From positions 62,001 through 126,000 of the forward strand of contig JAHBVR010000003.1 of the NCBI GenBank assembly GCA_019637395.1: a stretch of 64,000 nt of DNA. The letters run 5' to 3'. The stretch's first letter is position 1, and each line of letters starts with the position of its first letter. Under the pieces are notes generated by a model. That model was not told the origin of the DNA and searched no databases. It worked only from the letters and a program-made list of their open reading frames with translations. The translations under genes were made by a program, and so were the position numbers. Below, piece after piece: positions 9,427-18,322 of the stretch. This DNA is from Vulcanimicrobiota bacterium. GTDB lineage: Bacteria > Vulcanimicrobiota > Xenobia > Xenobiales > JADMJV01.

Positions 9427-10645
9427 AATCCTCATCTTCGCCTATTACAGCTATCGAGATCCGGTGTTTCAAAGCGCAGTGCTGCCCTACTTTCTAAACT
9501 TCCCGGAGCGTGAGAACTATCAGTTCGTCTTGCTGACCTTCGAGCAGGCCCGCTTCAAAATGCCGTCTCAGGAGCGCAGAGAGGTCGCTCAACACCTTCT
9601 CTCCCATCGGATTCACTGGTATCAAACCACCTGGCACTCGGGCCGTTTCAAGTTGCTCAAGAAAGCTTTTGACTTTATCTGGGGAATTCTACTGGCCACC
9701 TTCTTGATTTTACGGTTCCGCTGCCGTTTGATTTACTCTGAAGCCTTTCCTGGCGCAGTCCTGGGTCACTACCTGAGCCGTCTGACCGGATGCCGCCACG
9801 TGGTGCATAGCTTCGAACCCCATACCGACTACATGGTGGAAAGCGGGGTCTGGCGCGTCCATTCTTGGGAAGCACGCCTGCTGCGCGGCCATGAACGCAT
9901 CCTGGGAATGCATGCTGACGCGCTCCTGACCGCGACCTACAAAAACATCGAGAACTGGCGCAAGCAGGGCTCGTCAGCCCGCTTCGTGCGCGTTCCTTCC
10001 TGCGTAGATCTGGAGCATTTTTCCCACTCCCCGGAGCAAAGAATGAAAATGCGGGCGCAACTGGGCATCAAAGAGGATGAGATCGCGCTGATCTATCTGG
10101 GAAAATTCGGCGGTATGTACTGGGATGAGGAACTCTTTACTCTCTTCCGGGCCTGCTATCGCCGCGCTCCCGAGCTTTACCACTTTATCATTCTAAGCCA
10201 GGATGATTTGCTAAAGCTCCGCGAAAAATTGAGAGCGGCTGGAATTCCGGACGAAAGAGCCCATCTGGCCTTCGTGCCGCTCAACCAGGTGCCGGCCTAC
10301 CTGGCCGCCAGTGACATGGGCATCTGCGCCGTGCGCCAGTTTCCCTCCAAGCGCTACTGTTCGCCCATCAAAGACGGTGAGTACTGGGCAAATGGACTCC
10401 CGGTGGCGATTCCAACAGGCGTCTCGGACGACTACGAGTTGACCCGTGAAAATGGTCTGGGGGTGGTCATCGAGGAAACCTCGACCTTGGGATTGGAGCT
10501 GGCAGCGGAGGACATTCACAAATGGTTCCAGCAACACCAAGCCAGCGAGGTGAGGGCCAGGACGAGAGACTTTGCCGCGCGCGACCGGGACGTAAAGGTT
10601 TTTCGTGGCGTGCTTAACGAGCTATTTGTGGAACTGATTTCTTAA
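9419..10645 (+). CDS. Glycosyltransferase, GT4-like (GT-B fold)
   Basis: 408 residues. The C-terminal half has the GT-B pattern ALIYLGKFGG and later AYLAASDMGICAVRQF, SPIKDGEYWANGLPVAIP, the donor-binding region with the Glu typical of GT4 enzymes. The N-terminal half has a hydrophobic stretch (IWGILLATFLILRFRC) like the membrane-associated patch of lipid-linked oligosaccharide glycosyltransferases. It probably adds a sugar to a lipid-linked repeat unit in the cytoplasm. It starts within the end of the UbiA-like gene and its tail overlaps the convergent glycosyltransferase gene by 32 bp. Confidence 0.85.
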   Translation: MRRILIFAYYSYRDPVFQSAVLPYFLNFPERENYQFVLLTFEQARFKMPSQERREVAQHLLSHRIHWYQTTWHSGRFKLLKKAFDFIWGILLATFLILRFRCRLIYSEAFPGAVLGHYLSRLTGCRHVVHSFEPHTDYMVESGVWRVHSWEARLLRGHERILGMHADALLTATYKNIENWRKQGSSARFVRVPSCVDLEHFSHSPEQRMKMRAQLGIKEDEIALIYLGKFGGMYWDEELFTLFRACYRRAPELYHFIILSQDDLLKLREKLRAAGIPDERAHLAFVPLNQVPAYLAASDMGICAVRQFPSKRYCSPIKDGEYWANGLPVAIPTGVSDDYELTRENGLGVVIEETSTLGLELAAEDIHKWFQQHQASEVRARTRDFAARDRDVKVFRGVLNELFVELIS

Positions 10646-11762
10646 GCGTAGCCAGGATTGCGTCGATTCTTTCTATCTGGCGTTGATAGGTGTTGTCGAG
10701 AGCGAATTCACGCCTGGCTCGAGACCATTCTTCCGAGTTGTAATGGTCCAAGTTCAAAATAACCTCTTTAAAGAGGGCGGGCAAATCCTCCTGGCGTTCC
10801 ACCATACGGATAAAATGCTGATGCTGCTTGTACTGATCAACATAATTGGATACGATAACTTTCCCGGTGGATAAATACTCCAGAACCTTGTGGGGATTCG
10901 CCATCTCAGCCGGCATCATCTCCCCACGGTAACACATTAAAAAAAGATCGAAGTCCTGAATCGTCCTACCCACCGCCTCAGGGGACAACTGACCGTGGAA
11001 AATCGTATTGGGTAGTTCTTGCAGTTGGCGGAGCCCTTCTTGCCGGGTCGCCTCCAGAGTCAAGTTGCTTATCCCGGCCGGGCCAATAAAGTGGAAGTCT
11101 ATCTTGGGATTTGCGCTCACGATCTGGAGCAAGGTTGCATAGTCCAGGTGCTGACTGTGCAGATTGCCCACATAGCCCACTCGAATTCGGGCCGAGACCG
11201 GAGGGGGAGTTGAAGCCTCCGAGGCGGCAGCCAGAAAGCTTTTACTGAGGCCATGGTTGATCTGGTATTGCGGAGTCCTCTCCTTCGGAAGTCGAGCCAA
11301 AATCATGTCCGATGTCGCAAAAACGACGTCGGACTTACGCACACACTCTACTTCCAACAGAGTTCTATGAACGTCCACGGGATGATAGATATGCAGGCTT
11401 TCTCTTCCAAAAACACTAAGATCTTGAAACGCATACGGGTCAAAATTCCAGATGATATCAAAACTCCGGCCCGCGGCCAGCGTCACCGCCACCGCCAGGA
11501 GTCGGTGAACCCAATACCGCAACAGCCGCGGCAAGCGATTGACTCCTGGAAGCCAGGGCCGATTCAGAAGGAAAAGACCCGGCTGGATGGCCTGTAAGCG
11601 GGGGAGCCACTGACCACGGCGGGGCGGTCCCATAAAATAAACCTGATTCCCTCGGCTCAACTCGACTGCGTAGTGATGCTTCGAAACGAAACTCACTCCC
11701 CATGGTTCGGGAGAAAGGAGTAAGATACGTTTATCCTTCAAAATCCTGAGGTCAGCCGGCAT
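10614..11762 (-). CDS. Glycosyltransferase, GT-B fold (GT4-like)
   Basis: 382 residues. Opens with KRILLLSPEPWGVSFVSKHH, a GT-B N-terminal strand and helix. The C-terminal domain has IRVGYVGNLHSQHLDYATL, DFHFIGPAG and FDLFLMCYRGEM, then ANPHKVLEYLSTGKVIVSN with the Glu used for nucleotide-sugar binding. It most likely transfers a hexose to the local polysaccharide. It is the last gene of the leftward operon 17384-10614; its ATG overlaps the end of the upstream Wzz-like gene by 11 bp, with AAGAAG just before it. Confidence 0.88.
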   Translation of the reverse strand: MPADLRILKDKRILLLSPEPWGVSFVSKHHYAVELSRGNQVYFMGPPRRGQWLPRLQAIQPGLFLLNRPWLPGVNRLPRLLRYWVHRLLAVAVTLAAGRSFDIIWNFDPYAFQDLSVFGRESLHIYHPVDVHRTLLEVECVRKSDVVFATSDMILARLPKERTPQYQINHGLSKSFLAAASEASTPPPVSARIRVGYVGNLHSQHLDYATLLQIVSANPKIDFHFIGPAGISNLTLEATRQEGLRQLQELPNTIFHGQLSPEAVGRTIQDFDLFLMCYRGEMMPAEMANPHKVLEYLSTGKVIVSNYVDQYKQHQHFIRMVERQEDLPALFKEVILNLDHYNSEEWSRARREFALDNTYQRQIERIDAILATLKKSVPQIAR

Positions 11763-12543
11763 ATCTTCTTAATCTTCTCCTCAGGATAGGTATGCTTCCC
11801 AGGGCAACCGCCCAGAAAGCCGCCTGGTGCCAGGGGAAACGCTGCAAACCGAGCACTTCAGGTTTTTCCACGACCTCGAAATCCGGGCTCTGTAATCGTC
11901 CCCGATTCAGCATCCGACGGTGTTCAAATTGCTGGCGCCGGCTATTTTCGACCAACCTCTGATAGAGACGGGCGGCATCTCGAACTTCGACCTCCAGCTC
12001 CTTGCCGTGAACCCGTTCCCCCTCGAGCAAAAGCCGGTAGAGGTCCCCCTCCTGTTTGCGCACCTGTTCCCCAAGCCGCTCTTCCGCCTCTTCATACTGC
12101 GGGCCGAGAGTCTTCACGACGCCCAGGTTCTGCTCCGTCAGAGCAGACCTGAGAAAAGCAAGATATTCCAAGCAAGCGTTCTTGGCCAACGTACGCTCCG
12201 CGCACACGCTAAGGCAGAGAAGATTCGGCTCTTTTCGGACCAGTCGCAGAGACCGCAGCGCATCTTTGCGCACTCGAACGGAAAAGCGGTCGCGCCGCAA
12301 TTTTTGAAAGACAAAATCCTGCGCCGTGACGCTTTGCAACAGCGTTTCCAACTGAAGGTAGGCGGCTTCCAGCGCCTGGGGCCGCGACCACTCCTCGCCC
12401 GCCGCTCCCAGACCGGGCTGAACCGAGATGCAACCACCGGCTTCAAAGCGAGGATTGTTCCAGCGCCAATTCCAAGTCACGAGCAGCAGGCCGAGCACAG
12501 CCAGTTTCCAAGAGAACCGGGTGAAGCCGCGGGCGCGCCTCAT
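11752..12543 (-). CDS. Wzz-like chain-length/coiled-coil inner-membrane protein (short)
   Basis: 263 residues with one N-terminal helix (WKLAVLGLLLVTWNW), a long charged periplasmic region rich in Glu/Arg that should form coiled coil, and a C-terminal helix near FWAVALGSIPILRRRL ending in a basic cytoplasmic tail. Just before the second helix is SPDFEVVEKPEVLGLQRFPW, which resembles the Pro-rich segment of polysaccharide co-polymerases (Wzz/PCP). It would control polymer length together with the ligase/polymerase genes. The same SPDFEVV string occurs in the second Wzz-like protein (15040-16092). It overlaps the O-antigen ligase gene by 4 bp. No kinase domain is present. Confidence 0.65.
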   Translation of the reverse strand: MRRARGFTRFSWKLAVLGLLLVTWNWRWNNPRFEAGGCISVQPGLGAAGEEWSRPQALEAAYLQLETLLQSVTAQDFVFQKLRRDRFSVRVRKDALRSLRLVRKEPNLLCLSVCAERTLAKNACLEYLAFLRSALTEQNLGVVKTLGPQYEEAEERLGEQVRKQEGDLYRLLLEGERVHGKELEVEVRDAARLYQRLVENSRRQQFEHRRMLNRGRLQSPDFEVVEKPEVLGLQRFPWHQAAFWAVALGSIPILRRRLRRYAG

Positions 12544-14966
12544 AGTTCCGACTCTGGATCAATCTTCTCTATCGCCTGCTCCGTCCCCTTAGCCTTATCA
12601 TTGGCAACCTTCAAACGTCCTTCTACCGCGCCCCCTTCACCGATCGGCAGTCTTAGCAGCTCTTCATAGTAGCCTTTGGCAATCTCCGGATGACCGTGCC
12701 GCATATAAAGATCAGCCAACATCAACCGCAAATTACCGTCTAAATCGTAATTCAGACCTTCGCGAAGAACCGCTCTGGCCTCTGACTTCAAGCCCTTCCT
12801 TTCGTAGATCTGAGAAAGGATGGGGCGAGCCCAGACCTCCTGGGGTTCTCTGGCCAACAGGCCCTGCAGTTCCCAAGCGACGTCATTACTTTGCTTTTGG
12901 GCCATTTTGGCGTTGGCCCAGATTTTCCAGATATTGCGGGAAAGACCAGGCTCAAGATCATGGAAAGCCCGCGAACGCAGTTGATTCAAAATGCGCAGCT
13001 GATTCGCATAGTTTTTTTTGGCCCCCTCCAAGTTCGCGGATTGAAGCAGATAGCCCGGATTGTCAGGGTATTTGCTCCGCAAGCTACCCAGGACGGAGCT
13101 GGCCACCATGTAATTTTTACGACGAATCGCCAGTTCAACCACCAGTTCCGCCGCCTTCGCATCCCGACCGGCGATGTCCCAACTGCTGATAAGCTTCAGT
13201 CCGGCTTCCGGATCTTTTCTGGCCAGAGCATAGGCAATCTGTGCCTGAGCGAGATTGTCAGCGCTCGATCTGCCCACCTGGATATTTTCCAACAATTCGA
13301 CAGATTCCGTGCTATGGCCGAGCAAGATGGCATTTCGAGCTCTTGCCCTCTGCAAAGAAGGGGAATAATGCGCGATTTTTTCGCCTTGTGCGAGTAAATC
13401 TCTGGCCCGCTCAGGTTTGCCCCTATATTCCAGAAAACGAGCATACTCGATCAGCACAATCAGGTCGCGCGGACTTGCAGCATAAGCTTTCTCCAGACAC
13501 TTGTCACGCCTCGTCAACCAGACTTCGCGTCCCGAGAACGCGTAAGCGCGACTACACACCTTCGAGGCATCCACCAACAATCTGGCATTTCCAGGCGCGG
13601 CCCGGTCGGCTAATAAAAAAGCATCGTAAGCCCTGTCCCAATCCATGGTAAGTAGCGCATTACGTGCCTGCTCGGTGAAACGTCTCTGCTGGAGAAATCC
13701 CCAACCTTGATAGCCATCCCAGATGGCCAGTGCCAGCAGCAACAGGGCCGGCGGCAGCACCGCCCAGCGTGAAGCCCGCAGTTGGGACGTCTGCACTGAG
13801 GTGGGACAGCCAATCGCCAGCGCCAGCAAAGCCGCAAGCCAGACCAGTGAGGCCGGAATAGGCACCAGGAAGTTGAACGAAGAATATACCGCGATAGCAA
13901 GCACAGCAGCCAGACTGCCGGAGCACCAGCCCGGCGGATAGTCATCACAACGCCAACTGCTCCAGATGGCCATCACCCACAGTCCCACCCAGAGCGCGAA
14001 GCCCGGCAGACCCAGTTCGACGAGAATCTGGACCCAATCGTCGTGGGCCACATTCATATAGGCCTCATCGTACTCCATCGGGGGGCGATAAGCCTGATAA
14101 GCGAGGTGAAAGGCGCCCGGTCCGAAACCCAGCACAGGCTTCTCCGGTACCGCCCGCAGGCCATGCACCAAGACATCGACGCGGCTTTGAACAGCCACAC
14201 GGTCTTTCCCCTGAAGAAAACGCTCGACCCGGGCCAGACGGCCCCCGGCTCCCGAAAAAAGCGCCATGCTGGCCAGAATTCCTAAAAACAATGGCGAGAG
14301 GACCAACAGGACGGCCGGGAGACTGCGGGACAAGCGATTATACAGCAGCAAACACATGCCCAGATAGCCCATGCCAATCCCGGCCAGCGCGGCTCGCGAC
14401 CCGGTCAGGACAACGCACAGAAAGAGAAAAGTGGCCAGGGCTAAAAACCCTAGCCGGCTAGACTTCTGAGCTTCGGCCGCCTGGCCGAGGGCCAAAAAGG
14501 CCGCACCCAAAGGTAGAATGGAAAAACAGTCGGGATTGGTGAAGGTCGCCTGGAGATGTCCGCTGGCGCTGAAGATCCCCCAAACACAAAGAGCAGTGGC
14601 GATAAAGATCATCCAGCGGACCATAGCGCGCCAACTGGCCACTCCGTCCAGGCCAATGCAGAAAAGGCTCAGAGCGGCGCTAAAGCCGATCCAACCACTC
14701 AGGCTGATCCGGCTCAAAAAGGCGTCCAGACTACCGTGAGTGGAGATGGCCGCCCACCCGGTCAGACCCAGGGCGAACCAAAGCGGCAGCTCTCGGCCGC
14801 GCGGGCAACGGCCCCCAACGAGCGCCAGACCAGCCAGAAAGGCCAACAGTGAGCCTGACAAAAGAGTCCATGCCGGAATCGGCGCCGATACCCCTGGATT
14901 CTCCAGCAGGCTCGCGCCGAGATAGGCCGCTCCCGCCCCTAAACAGACCCTGTTCACAATTGTCAT
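12540..14966 (-). CDS. O-antigen ligase/polymerase family protein with TPR tail
   Basis: 808 residues. The first ~430 form about 12 membrane helices with the Wzy_C/WaaL hallmark loop: PVLGFGPGAFHLAYQAY, then YMNVAHDDWVQILVELGLPG, where His-Asp replaces the common His-Asn. The remaining ~370 residues are cytoplasmic or periplasmic TPR-like helix pairs (for example ARFLEYRGKPERARDLLAQG). Such proteins polymerise O-antigen units or ligate them to lipid A-core or other acceptors at the periplasmic face. The TPR tail is long but is seen in environmental homologues. It is flanked by two Wzz-like genes, as expected for a polymerase/ligase module. Confidence 0.88.
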   Translation of the reverse strand: MTIVNRVCLGAGAAYLGASLLENPGVSAPIPAWTLLSGSLLAFLAGLALVGGRCPRGRELPLWFALGLTGWAAISTHGSLDAFLSRISLSGWIGFSAALSLFCIGLDGVASWRAMVRWMIFIATALCVWGIFSASGHLQATFTNPDCFSILPLGAAFLALGQAAEAQKSSRLGFLALATFLFLCVVLTGSRAALAGIGMGYLGMCLLLYNRLSRSLPAVLLVLSPLFLGILASMALFSGAGGRLARVERFLQGKDRVAVQSRVDVLVHGLRAVPEKPVLGFGPGAFHLAYQAYRPPMEYDEAYMNVAHDDWVQILVELGLPGFALWVGLWVMAIWSSWRCDDYPPGWCSGSLAAVLAIAVYSSFNFLVPIPASLVWLAALLALAIGCPTSVQTSQLRASRWAVLPPALLLLALAIWDGYQGWGFLQQRRFTEQARNALLTMDWDRAYDAFLLADRAAPGNARLLVDASKVCSRAYAFSGREVWLTRRDKCLEKAYAASPRDLIVLIEYARFLEYRGKPERARDLLAQGEKIAHYSPSLQRARARNAILLGHSTESVELLENIQVGRSSADNLAQAQIAYALARKDPEAGLKLISSWDIAGRDAKAAELVVELAIRRKNYMVASSVLGSLRSKYPDNPGYLLQSANLEGAKKNYANQLRILNQLRSRAFHDLEPGLSRNIWKIWANAKMAQKQSNDVAWELQGLLAREPQEVWARPILSQIYERKGLKSEARAVLREGLNYDLDGNLRLMLADLYMRHGHPEIAKGYYEELLRLPIGEGGAVEGRLKVANDKAKGTEQAIEKIDPESEL

Positions 14967-15039
14967 ATAAAAATTTCAGAACGCTCCTGCATTCGTGACC
15001 CGCCCGCCCCTTTTGGACAGGGCAGACAAAGCCCTTCCT

Positions 15040-16092
15040 TTAATCCTTCACCAGAGCACTCAAAACACGGCGCCAGTACAGCAATCGGACCAGCCAGAAA
15101 AGCAGGCCCGCGCCCAAGGCACCCGCCAGACCGAACCATAACAGGCGTAATTTAGAAGCCGGCACCAATTGCGGCGCATCGACCACCTCGAAGTCCGGCG
15201 AATCCAGAGTTTCCAACAGCATCAACTCGGCGTATTCGGCCAAGAGCCCCCTCCGAAGTTCAACGCAATCCAGATAGACTCGCTGCAGCCGGACTCTGTC
15301 CAGGGTGCGCCTCGTCCGCGGGGGACCACTGCCCGGCGTGGTCCCCGGCGCCGATTCCATGAGCAATAGCTCCTCGAAAAAGTCGGCGGTTGCCTGAGAA
15401 GTTACCGAATCCTGAATGCGCTTTGACCACACCTCTTTGAGGACTTCACCGGAAACCCCCAGCACAGAGTCCCCGGTGGGATTGGCGAAATCCCGAAAGC
15501 TCTTGAGCTTCTGCTCCAGAAAACGAGTCTGTTCATCCAGTCTGGCCAACTCACGCTCAACCTGGAGCCGGGCGCGCTTCGAATTAGTCAACGCGGAATG
15601 CTGCAAAAACTCACGGTAGTAGAGAAGATACGCCTCCAAAACAGCTACTGGCTGTGCAGCCGAGACGCGCAGCCGCAGGGCCGCCCGACCGTCCGGCCTG
15701 ACCCTTAGCCCACCATGGTGGAGGGCCCAGGCCAGTTCGCGCAACCGAGCCGGAGCAGCATCAGGATAGACTTTGGCGGCAACCTGCTGAGCGGCCGTCC
15801 GACTCCTGAAGACCTGGGCGCTTAACTCCAGCACATTCAGCTCGCTGGCAGGCGGCAAAGCCAGGCTTTCCAGAGCGGGAGTGGCGCTCGCCACGGGATT
15901 CTGCAAGCGCCGAAAGATGGGCGTGTTGATGCTGGGAAACAAAAGCATGGTCTCGGCCTGAGGGTCGGGAGGAACCCAGCGGCTCACCGCCACGCCGGCC
16001 AGAAACCCACAAAGCACCAGGCTCAGGCCACCCGAACGAAACAGGTCTTGAGCGGCGCGGCGGGAACCACGCGATAAGAAATAGACGAACAT
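15040..16092 (-). CDS. Wzz-like polysaccharide co-polymerase
   Basis: 350 residues. N-terminal helix (GLSLVLCGFLAGVAVSRW), large periplasmic domain with a central coiled coil (around residues 190-250), then SPDFEVVDAPQLVPAS before a C-terminal helix (GLAGALGAGLLFWLVRLLYW). This two-helix frame with a Pro-containing segment before the second helix is the PCP/Wzz architecture; no C-terminal tyrosine kinase is fused. It likely sets chain length of the O-antigen-like polymer. AGGAG is placed 9 bp before the ATG. The gene sits between the polymerase-like membrane protein and the ligase. Confidence 0.78.
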   Translation of the reverse strand: MFVYFLSRGSRRAAQDLFRSGGLSLVLCGFLAGVAVSRWVPPDPQAETMLLFPSINTPIFRRLQNPVASATPALESLALPPASELNVLELSAQVFRSRTAAQQVAAKVYPDAAPARLRELAWALHHGGLRVRPDGRAALRLRVSAAQPVAVLEAYLLYYREFLQHSALTNSKRARLQVERELARLDEQTRFLEQKLKSFRDFANPTGDSVLGVSGEVLKEVWSKRIQDSVTSQATADFFEELLLMESAPGTTPGSGPPRTRRTLDRVRLQRVYLDCVELRRGLLAEYAELMLLETLDSPDFEVVDAPQLVPASKLRLLWFGLAGALGAGLLFWLVRLLYWRRVLSALVKD

Positions 16093-16124
16093 GTCCGGCT
16101 ACTCCTACCCGCTCAGCAAACAAC

Positions 16125-17384
16125 TCAACCAAAGGCGGTCTGAGCCTGACGGCGCTTGCGCCGGCGCAACAAACTTCGCTTTAGCGGATCGATCTCGAAA
16201 CTCAACAGCGGCCCTCCGCCGACCAGCAACAGGCCGCCATAGGCCATGGAATGATGGCGAATGGCCGTGCCCCAGTTAGTGGTGCCGGTGGCCCAGAGAA
16301 ACTCCAAGAGCAGAGAAACGCCCAACACGAAAACCAGTCGCCCCCGCAAAACCGGCGAGGCCTCTTTGATGTTGACCCAGGCTCCCCAACAAAGGCCCAG
16401 GCGCAGGGCCGCCTCGGCGAACGCGTAGATATCCAGGAAGCCCCGAATTTGCCAGGGTAGCGGCGCGAACATATACATGAACAGGATGGCCGGCAGAGTG
16501 GTGACCAGACCGGACAGGGATCCCGCGTTCAATTCAATGCCGTAGCTGGAACGCGCATTCTCCACCCCGGTGCGATATTTTTCGGCGTAAGCAACCACGT
16601 TGCCCGACAAGACCTGGCGCATGACTACCGACTTCTCGGACAATCGGCTGGCCAGCTTAGGGGCCAGCAGGGGGCCCGCCACCAGGCAGGCCAGGAGGAT
16701 CAAAACCCCGTTCTCTTTTGCTTTGGCGCTCGTCCAAGCGATGGAAAGTATTCCAAAAAGCACCGCATACAGGGCCAGACCATTGTGCAAGAGCGACATT
16801 CCCAGCAGCGACAGTCCTATTAAGGGAATTGCCACCGCCAACTTTTTCTCTCCCAGGAGCAACGCACCGGTGAGACCGGCCATGAAGGTTAAACACTGGG
16901 AGGCTTCACGCAGGGTCAGCGAGGTGTGAATCACCAGCGAGGGAAGTAACGCGTAGAGAGCCACCAAACCGAAGAAATGACGTTCCTGCCGCAGCCATCG
17001 GATGAGCTCGATAAAGAAGAAAATCGCGGCCAAAAAAGTCACGACAGAGAGGGTTTCACCCAGTAACTTGGATACGCCGAAGGCTTCGTAGACCAACCTT
17101 AGCAATTGCGTGTAGGGAAGCTTGGCCGTCAGGGTTGGGTCGGCGGCCTCCAGATGGATTCCATCGGCATCTTCGATACTCGCCACCATGCGAAACAGAA
17201 AGGCTTCGCAAAAGCAAATGGCATAGCGAACCAAGAGACTGGCACAGACCAGCCAGAGCACCGGCGGACGCGCGCGCAGCGGAGCATAGTTCCAGCAGGC
17301 CAACAAAGACAAAAACATCAAGAAAATTGCGACCAGATCGCCCATTTGGGGCGTTGTTCCCAATAAACCGTAACGACCCTTCAT
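16125..17384 (-). CDS. Polytopic membrane protein, putative polysaccharide polymerase
   Basis: 419 residues with ten or more hydrophobic helices and a short basic tail (RRRKRRQAQ). The loop HTSLTLREASQCLTFMAGL contains an Arg-Glu pair like the catalytic-loop region of EpsG/Wzy repeat-unit polymerases, but sequence signals for this class are weak. Position as first gene of an operon followed by Wzz-like, ligase, Wzz-like and glycosyltransferase genes supports a role in polymerising or flipping the glycan. It could instead be a GT39-like membrane glycosyltransferase or a flippase. The start ATG at 17384 faces the divergent PqqD gene 116 bp away. Confidence 0.55.
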   Translation of the reverse strand: MKGRYGLLGTTPQMGDLVAIFLMFLSLLACWNYAPLRARPPVLWLVCASLLVRYAICFCEAFLFRMVASIEDADGIHLEAADPTLTAKLPYTQLLRLVYEAFGVSKLLGETLSVVTFLAAIFFFIELIRWLRQERHFFGLVALYALLPSLVIHTSLTLREASQCLTFMAGLTGALLLGEKKLAVAIPLIGLSLLGMSLLHNGLALYAVLFGILSIAWTSAKAKENGVLILLACLVAGPLLAPKLASRLSEKSVVMRQVLSGNVVAYAEKYRTGVENARSSYGIELNAGSLSGLVTTLPAILFMYMFAPLPWQIRGFLDIYAFAEAALRLGLCWGAWVNIKEASPVLRGRLVFVLGVSLLLEFLWATGTTNWGTAIRHHSMAYGGLLLVGGGPLLSFEIDPLKRSLLRRRKRRQAQTAFG

Positions 17385-17500
17385 TCACGCTTTTCTTGTT
17401 GAAAAGGAATACGTAGGAGAACCCAGAAGGGCTGTCGTCAACATGGGCTCTGTCCCTCAACCAATAGCACACAGCTGCCAAAATTAAGAGGTGAAAGATA

Positions 17501-18301
17501 ATGAAGTCACTGCCAAGACTGAACAAAGCACTGGTCGCAGAGAGAGTCGGGGAAGAGATGGTCATCCTTTGCACTGGCGTGGGCGAGGCATACTGCCTGA
17601 ACCCCGTCGCAAAGCTGGTCTATCAGTCTTGCGAAGCCAGAGAATCGCTCGAACAATGCGAGCGCCTGGTGGCGAGTTCCTTCGCCATGGACGCACAGGA
17701 GGCCACCACAGTGGTGGAGGCCGCACTGTTCGAAATGCGCGCGCATCATCTGTTCGAAGCTGACGAGAGCGCTTCCAGTGGCGAAAAAACCCGCCGCGAA
17801 GTGCTGGTCGCCAGCCTCAAAATCGCTCCCCTGCTTCCTTTTGTATCTTCGGCTCTGCTACCCAGTCCGGCCATGGCCATTTCCTGCCGGAAGCTCGGCC
17901 AGACGACCACCCAGGCCTCCGATTGCTGCGGCTCCTTTGTGGGCAGCCAGGTATTTGGCACCACCGGCGGCGTTTGTTGCAAAAATTCCCCCCCTACCTA
18001 TAGTGGGGGAATCTATCCTAACACGGTCAATACTGATGCCGATTGCCGCACCGCCGTCAGCGGAACCGGCTGCTGTCAGGGCGCCGGCGTCATCATCTGC
18101 TGCCCAACCGGGACTGCCTACGCGGGCGATTGCCGGAAGCAAAACGGGCAGGCGCTTTCACCGTTCCGGGCTGGCACCGAAGGACCTGCGCCAATCAACA
18201 CGATCCGTTCCGGAACTGCGGGCTCTACGGAATGCTGCTCAGACCGAATCCAACAAATGGGACCCGCCGACCCCGGCAGCAACTGGGTTTGCATCGCCTA
18301 A
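17501..18301 (+). CDS. PqqD-like domain fused to internal Tat-like signal and Cys-rich tail
   Basis: 266 residues in three parts. Residues 1-88 look like a PqqD peptide-chaperone domain (MVILCTGVGEAYCLNP then a helical half ending MRAHHLFEA). Residues 96-126 resemble a Tat signal placed inside the protein: KTRREVLVAS, a hydrophobic run, and AMA as cleavage site. Residues 127-266 carry 14 cysteines, including five adjacent CC pairs, as expected for a disulfide-rich exported domain. PqqD domains normally bind leader peptides in the cytoplasm, so an export signal behind one is odd: the tail may be a modified, exported product with its own chaperone as leader. AGAGGTGA precedes the ATG by 7 bp. 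An HprK-like kinase follows in the same frame. Confidence 0.72.
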   Translation: MKSLPRLNKALVAERVGEEMVILCTGVGEAYCLNPVAKLVYQSCEARESLEQCERLVASSFAMDAQEATTVVEAALFEMRAHHLFEADESASSGEKTRREVLVASLKIAPLLPFVSSALLPSPAMAISCRKLGQTTTQASDCCGSFVGSQVFGTTGGVCCKNSPPTYSGGIYPNTVNTDADCRTAVSGTGCCQGAGVIICCPTGTAYAGDCRKQNGQALSPFRAGTEGPAPINTIRSGTAGSTECCSDRIQQMGPADPGSNWVCIA

Positions 18302-18322
18302 CCCTAAGCTCGTAAATTTCGA

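Noticed and set aside
17985-18012. Third inverted repeat in the PqqD gene
   Set aside because: Its arms are only 8 bp and largely a C-run against a G-run; kept only as supporting detail of the hairpin finding.
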